A stretch of 7,594 bases of DNA from Planctomycetaceae bacterium (GTDB lineage: Bacteria; Planctomycetota; Planctomycetia; Pirellulales; Thermoguttaceae), in assembly GCA_031259095.1 (NCBI GenBank), contig JAIRLW010000297.1, positions 1 to 7,594 on the forward strand, in the 5' to 3' direction. The position numbers were made by a program, and so were the translations under genes. Numbering within the stretch: position 1 is the stretch's first letter; each line of letters opens with the position of its first letter. The notes below the pieces were generated by a model, which was not told the DNA's origin, did not search any database, and saw only the letters and a program-made list of their open reading frames with translations. Below, in pieces: positions 6,514-7,594 of this stretch.

Positions 6514-7249
6514 TCATTTCTTATTTATTGGATAAACGCAGTCATTTAAATTTTCTGAATAAACGTAATTGAGTTGACGACAAGGACAATTGTTATCACA
6601 TGGACCCTGACATTCACATGAAAATTTATTAAGATTTATACGAACAAAATTATCTTGTTTCCAATGCGGTCTACCCGGCTGATTTTTTATTCTCTTTAAA
6701 TCCCAGCCAAAGGCATTATCTTTTTCAGATAGTTTTGTATTAACGCCACCAGGTTCGACAAAAATAAATGCGCTTTCCATGCCAAAATAAATCATCCACT
6801 GAAAAGTATCATCCAGCACGGTTAATGTTTCGAATCCACCGGTAAAATAACACCAAACGATTGAACAAAAATCTTGCCATTTAGTAGTTGCACACCAATT
6901 CGGAATTCCTAAATCACCTGGTCTTTTTAACAAATACACCTCTTCATGTGGTAAGATGGGAAGTGGAAGATCAGACAACCATTTTTCTACAAAACATTTC
7001 ACTTTTTCTGAATTTTTCTTGTTATCAAAGACAATACTTGTACTCGCATGAAAAATTTTCGGGTTAAAAGGATAAGGAGAAAAATTGTAAGGAATGTAAT
7101 CTAATAATGTACTTTTTATGGAATTACCCTTAATAAACCTGACATGTAATAACAAGTATTTTTTGGTTTCATCAGAAACATTATATGGTAATAATCTCGA
7201 TCAAATTATCGTTGCTAAAATCTTGGTTTGTATAACTTGTAACTACCAT
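6514..7249 (-). CDS. Hypothetical protein with Cys-rich C-terminus, apparent +1 frameshift near the N-terminus
   Basis: I do not recognise this family. The main frame is open from 7200 down to the TGA at 6516-6514, but its only plausible in-frame start is a TTG at 7155 without a ribosome binding site. Residue texture upstream of that TTG (LLPYNVSDETKKYLLLHVRF) looks coding. An ATG at 7249 with AGGAG nine bases upstream opens another frame encoding MVVTSYTNQDFSNDNLI, which stops at 7183-7181. Skipping one base near 7201-7198 joins the two into about 244 residues. This suggests a one-base insertion (mutation or assembly error), or less likely programmed frameshifting. The protein has no signal peptide or membrane segment. 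It ends with a cluster C-x-C-x3-C-x3-C-x-C-x13-C, possibly metal-binding. Without the repair, a 213-residue product from TTG 7155 is the alternative. It is convergent with the transposase remnant and AT-rich. Confidence 0.6.
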
Positions 7250-7258
7250 AATTGGTTT

Positions 7259-7263
7259 CTCCT
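7259..7263 (-). promoter_or_regulatory. Ribosome binding site supporting the upstream ATG (7249) of the Cys-rich gene
   Basis: AGGAG on the minus strand lies nine bases before the ATG at 7249-7247. It is the only good ribosome binding site near the gene's 5' end. It argues that translation begins there and that the reading frame is broken downstream. Confidence 0.6.
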
Positions 7264-7358
7264 GTAAAAGTTTTTATAGGTATTTTTAATGTTTGATTTC
7301 AGTAAAAAATTTGTTCATAAGTTTCTATTTTTTCAACAATAAAAAATTGGTAAAACTG

Positions 7359-7374
7359 AATTTTTAGAAGTACC
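7359..7374 (+). repeat. Third copy of the AGTTTTTAGAAGTTCC-type intergenic motif
   Basis: AATTTTTAGAAGTACC matches the right arm of the 17-bp inverted repeat (4165-4180) at 14 of 16 positions. It lies in an AT-rich intergenic region more than 3 kb away, without the opposite arm nearby. It may be a dispersed intergenic repeat or a protein site. Confidence 0.45.
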
Positions 7375-7422
7375 TTTACGTCTGCTCTTTCCTAAAAATT
7401 GATTACTTATTTGCTCTTTATG

Positions 7423-7497
7423 TGAGGTCGTTCCTCATGATATAAACGTGATATTGTTTTTTCAATAACTAATCCCGTTTTAACGCATGAGGCGACC
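7423..7497 (+). promoter_or_regulatory. Candidate alternative-hairpin leader covering a ribosome binding site
   Basis: CCTCA (7433-7437) can pair with the upstream TGAGG (7423-7427) across the loop TCGTT. Alternatively, CCTCATG (7433-7439) pairs with CATGAGG (7486-7492) and GGTCG (7426-7430) pairs with CGACC (7493-7497). The second fold is a 12-bp stem with a two-base TT bulge and a 46-base loop. The two folds exclude each other. The second buries GAGG (7489-7492), the likely ribosome binding site of the ORF at 7499. No clear promoter upstream of 7423 was found, so a DNA-level operator is an alternative reading. Confidence 0.4.
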
Positions 7498-7498
7498 C

Positions 7499-7594
7499 AT
7501 GAAAAATACAAAATGCCGACGTAAACGTCACAATTCCCATCGTTCTGTTCACAAAAAACGTATTCAACAACAAGGTCCTTGTTGCCGTAAACAA
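7499..7594 (+). CDS. Start of a small, very basic hypothetical ORF, cut by the window edge
   Basis: The frame from the ATG at 7499 is open for all 32 codons to the right edge. GAGG (7489-7492) sits six bases upstream and supports the start. The residues are strongly basic, with many Arg, Lys and His, and include Cys6 and the pair in GPCCRKQ near the visible end. Such composition is seen in nucleic-acid-binding N-termini, but no family is recognised and the length is unknown. It is divergent from the Cys-rich gene, and its ribosome binding site lies within an inverted repeat. It may be spurious if a stop follows soon after the edge. Confidence 0.4.
   Translation, partial: MKNTKCRRKRHNSHRSVHKKRIQQQGPCCRKQ

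Noticed and set aside
7454..7482. Possible promoter TTGTTT-17-GTTTTA before the ORF at 7499
   Set aside because: The -10 hexamer is poor and the match is expected by chance in AT-rich DNA.
7200..7498. Retron or CRISPR-like non-coding RNA in the AT-rich divergent region
   Set aside because: There is no reverse transcriptase, Cas gene or regularly spaced repeat in the window; the only structure supported is the hairpin pair at 7423-7497.

Overview
The window looks like a bacterial chromosome segment, most probably from a planctomycete or a close relative. The main pointers are a Tat-exported Gfo/Idh/MocA oxidoreductase of the kind that is abundant in that phylum, a transposase tail resembling IS481-like elements common there, and several genes without a clear Shine-Dalgarno site. 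This taxonomic call is inference. Positions 1 to about 5700 have moderate GC and normal coding texture. From about 6050 to the end the sequence is visibly AT-richer and looks like an accessory or decaying region.

Layout: (1) 1-844, minus strand: the N-terminal 281 residues of a CCA-adding/poly(A) polymerase-type tRNA nucleotidyltransferase that runs off the left edge. (2) 845-1084: a divergent intergenic region with a short TCGACTGAAA repeat, a good sigma70-type promoter and a 9-bp tandem repeat in the predicted 5' leader of the next gene. (3) 1085-4084, plus strand: a 999-residue soluble hybrid histidine kinase (PAS-GAF-PAS-HisKA-HATPase-REC-REC) whose catalytic domain carries five 7-residue tandem repeats. 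(4) 4085-4215: a convergent intergenic region with a perfect 17-bp inverted repeat enclosing six exactly phased 10-bp TCGA units. It is probably a bidirectional terminator as well as a dispersed repeat. (5) 4216-5664, minus strand: the Tat-signal Gfo/Idh/MocA oxidoreductase, with its own promoter, two leader palindromes and a strong ribosome binding site. (6) 5777-6050: no gene seen. (7) 6051-6338, plus strand: the C-terminal remnant of an integrase-core transposase. (8) 6514-7249, minus strand: an unrecognised gene with a Cys-rich C-terminus and an apparent +1 frameshift near its N-terminus. (9) 7250-7498: an AT-rich divergent region with a dispersed motif copy and two mutually exclusive hairpins over a ribosome binding site. 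(10) 7499-7594, plus strand: the start of a small, very basic ORF cut by the right edge.

The genes do not form an operon: neighbours are divergent or convergent and each has its own control region. The kinase has no adjacent response regulator or HPt gene, so its output partner must be elsewhere. The two most unusual elements are the phased TCGA repeat around the kinase gene and the alternative-hairpin leader at 7423-7497. No complete novel defence or mobile system can be supported from this window alone.
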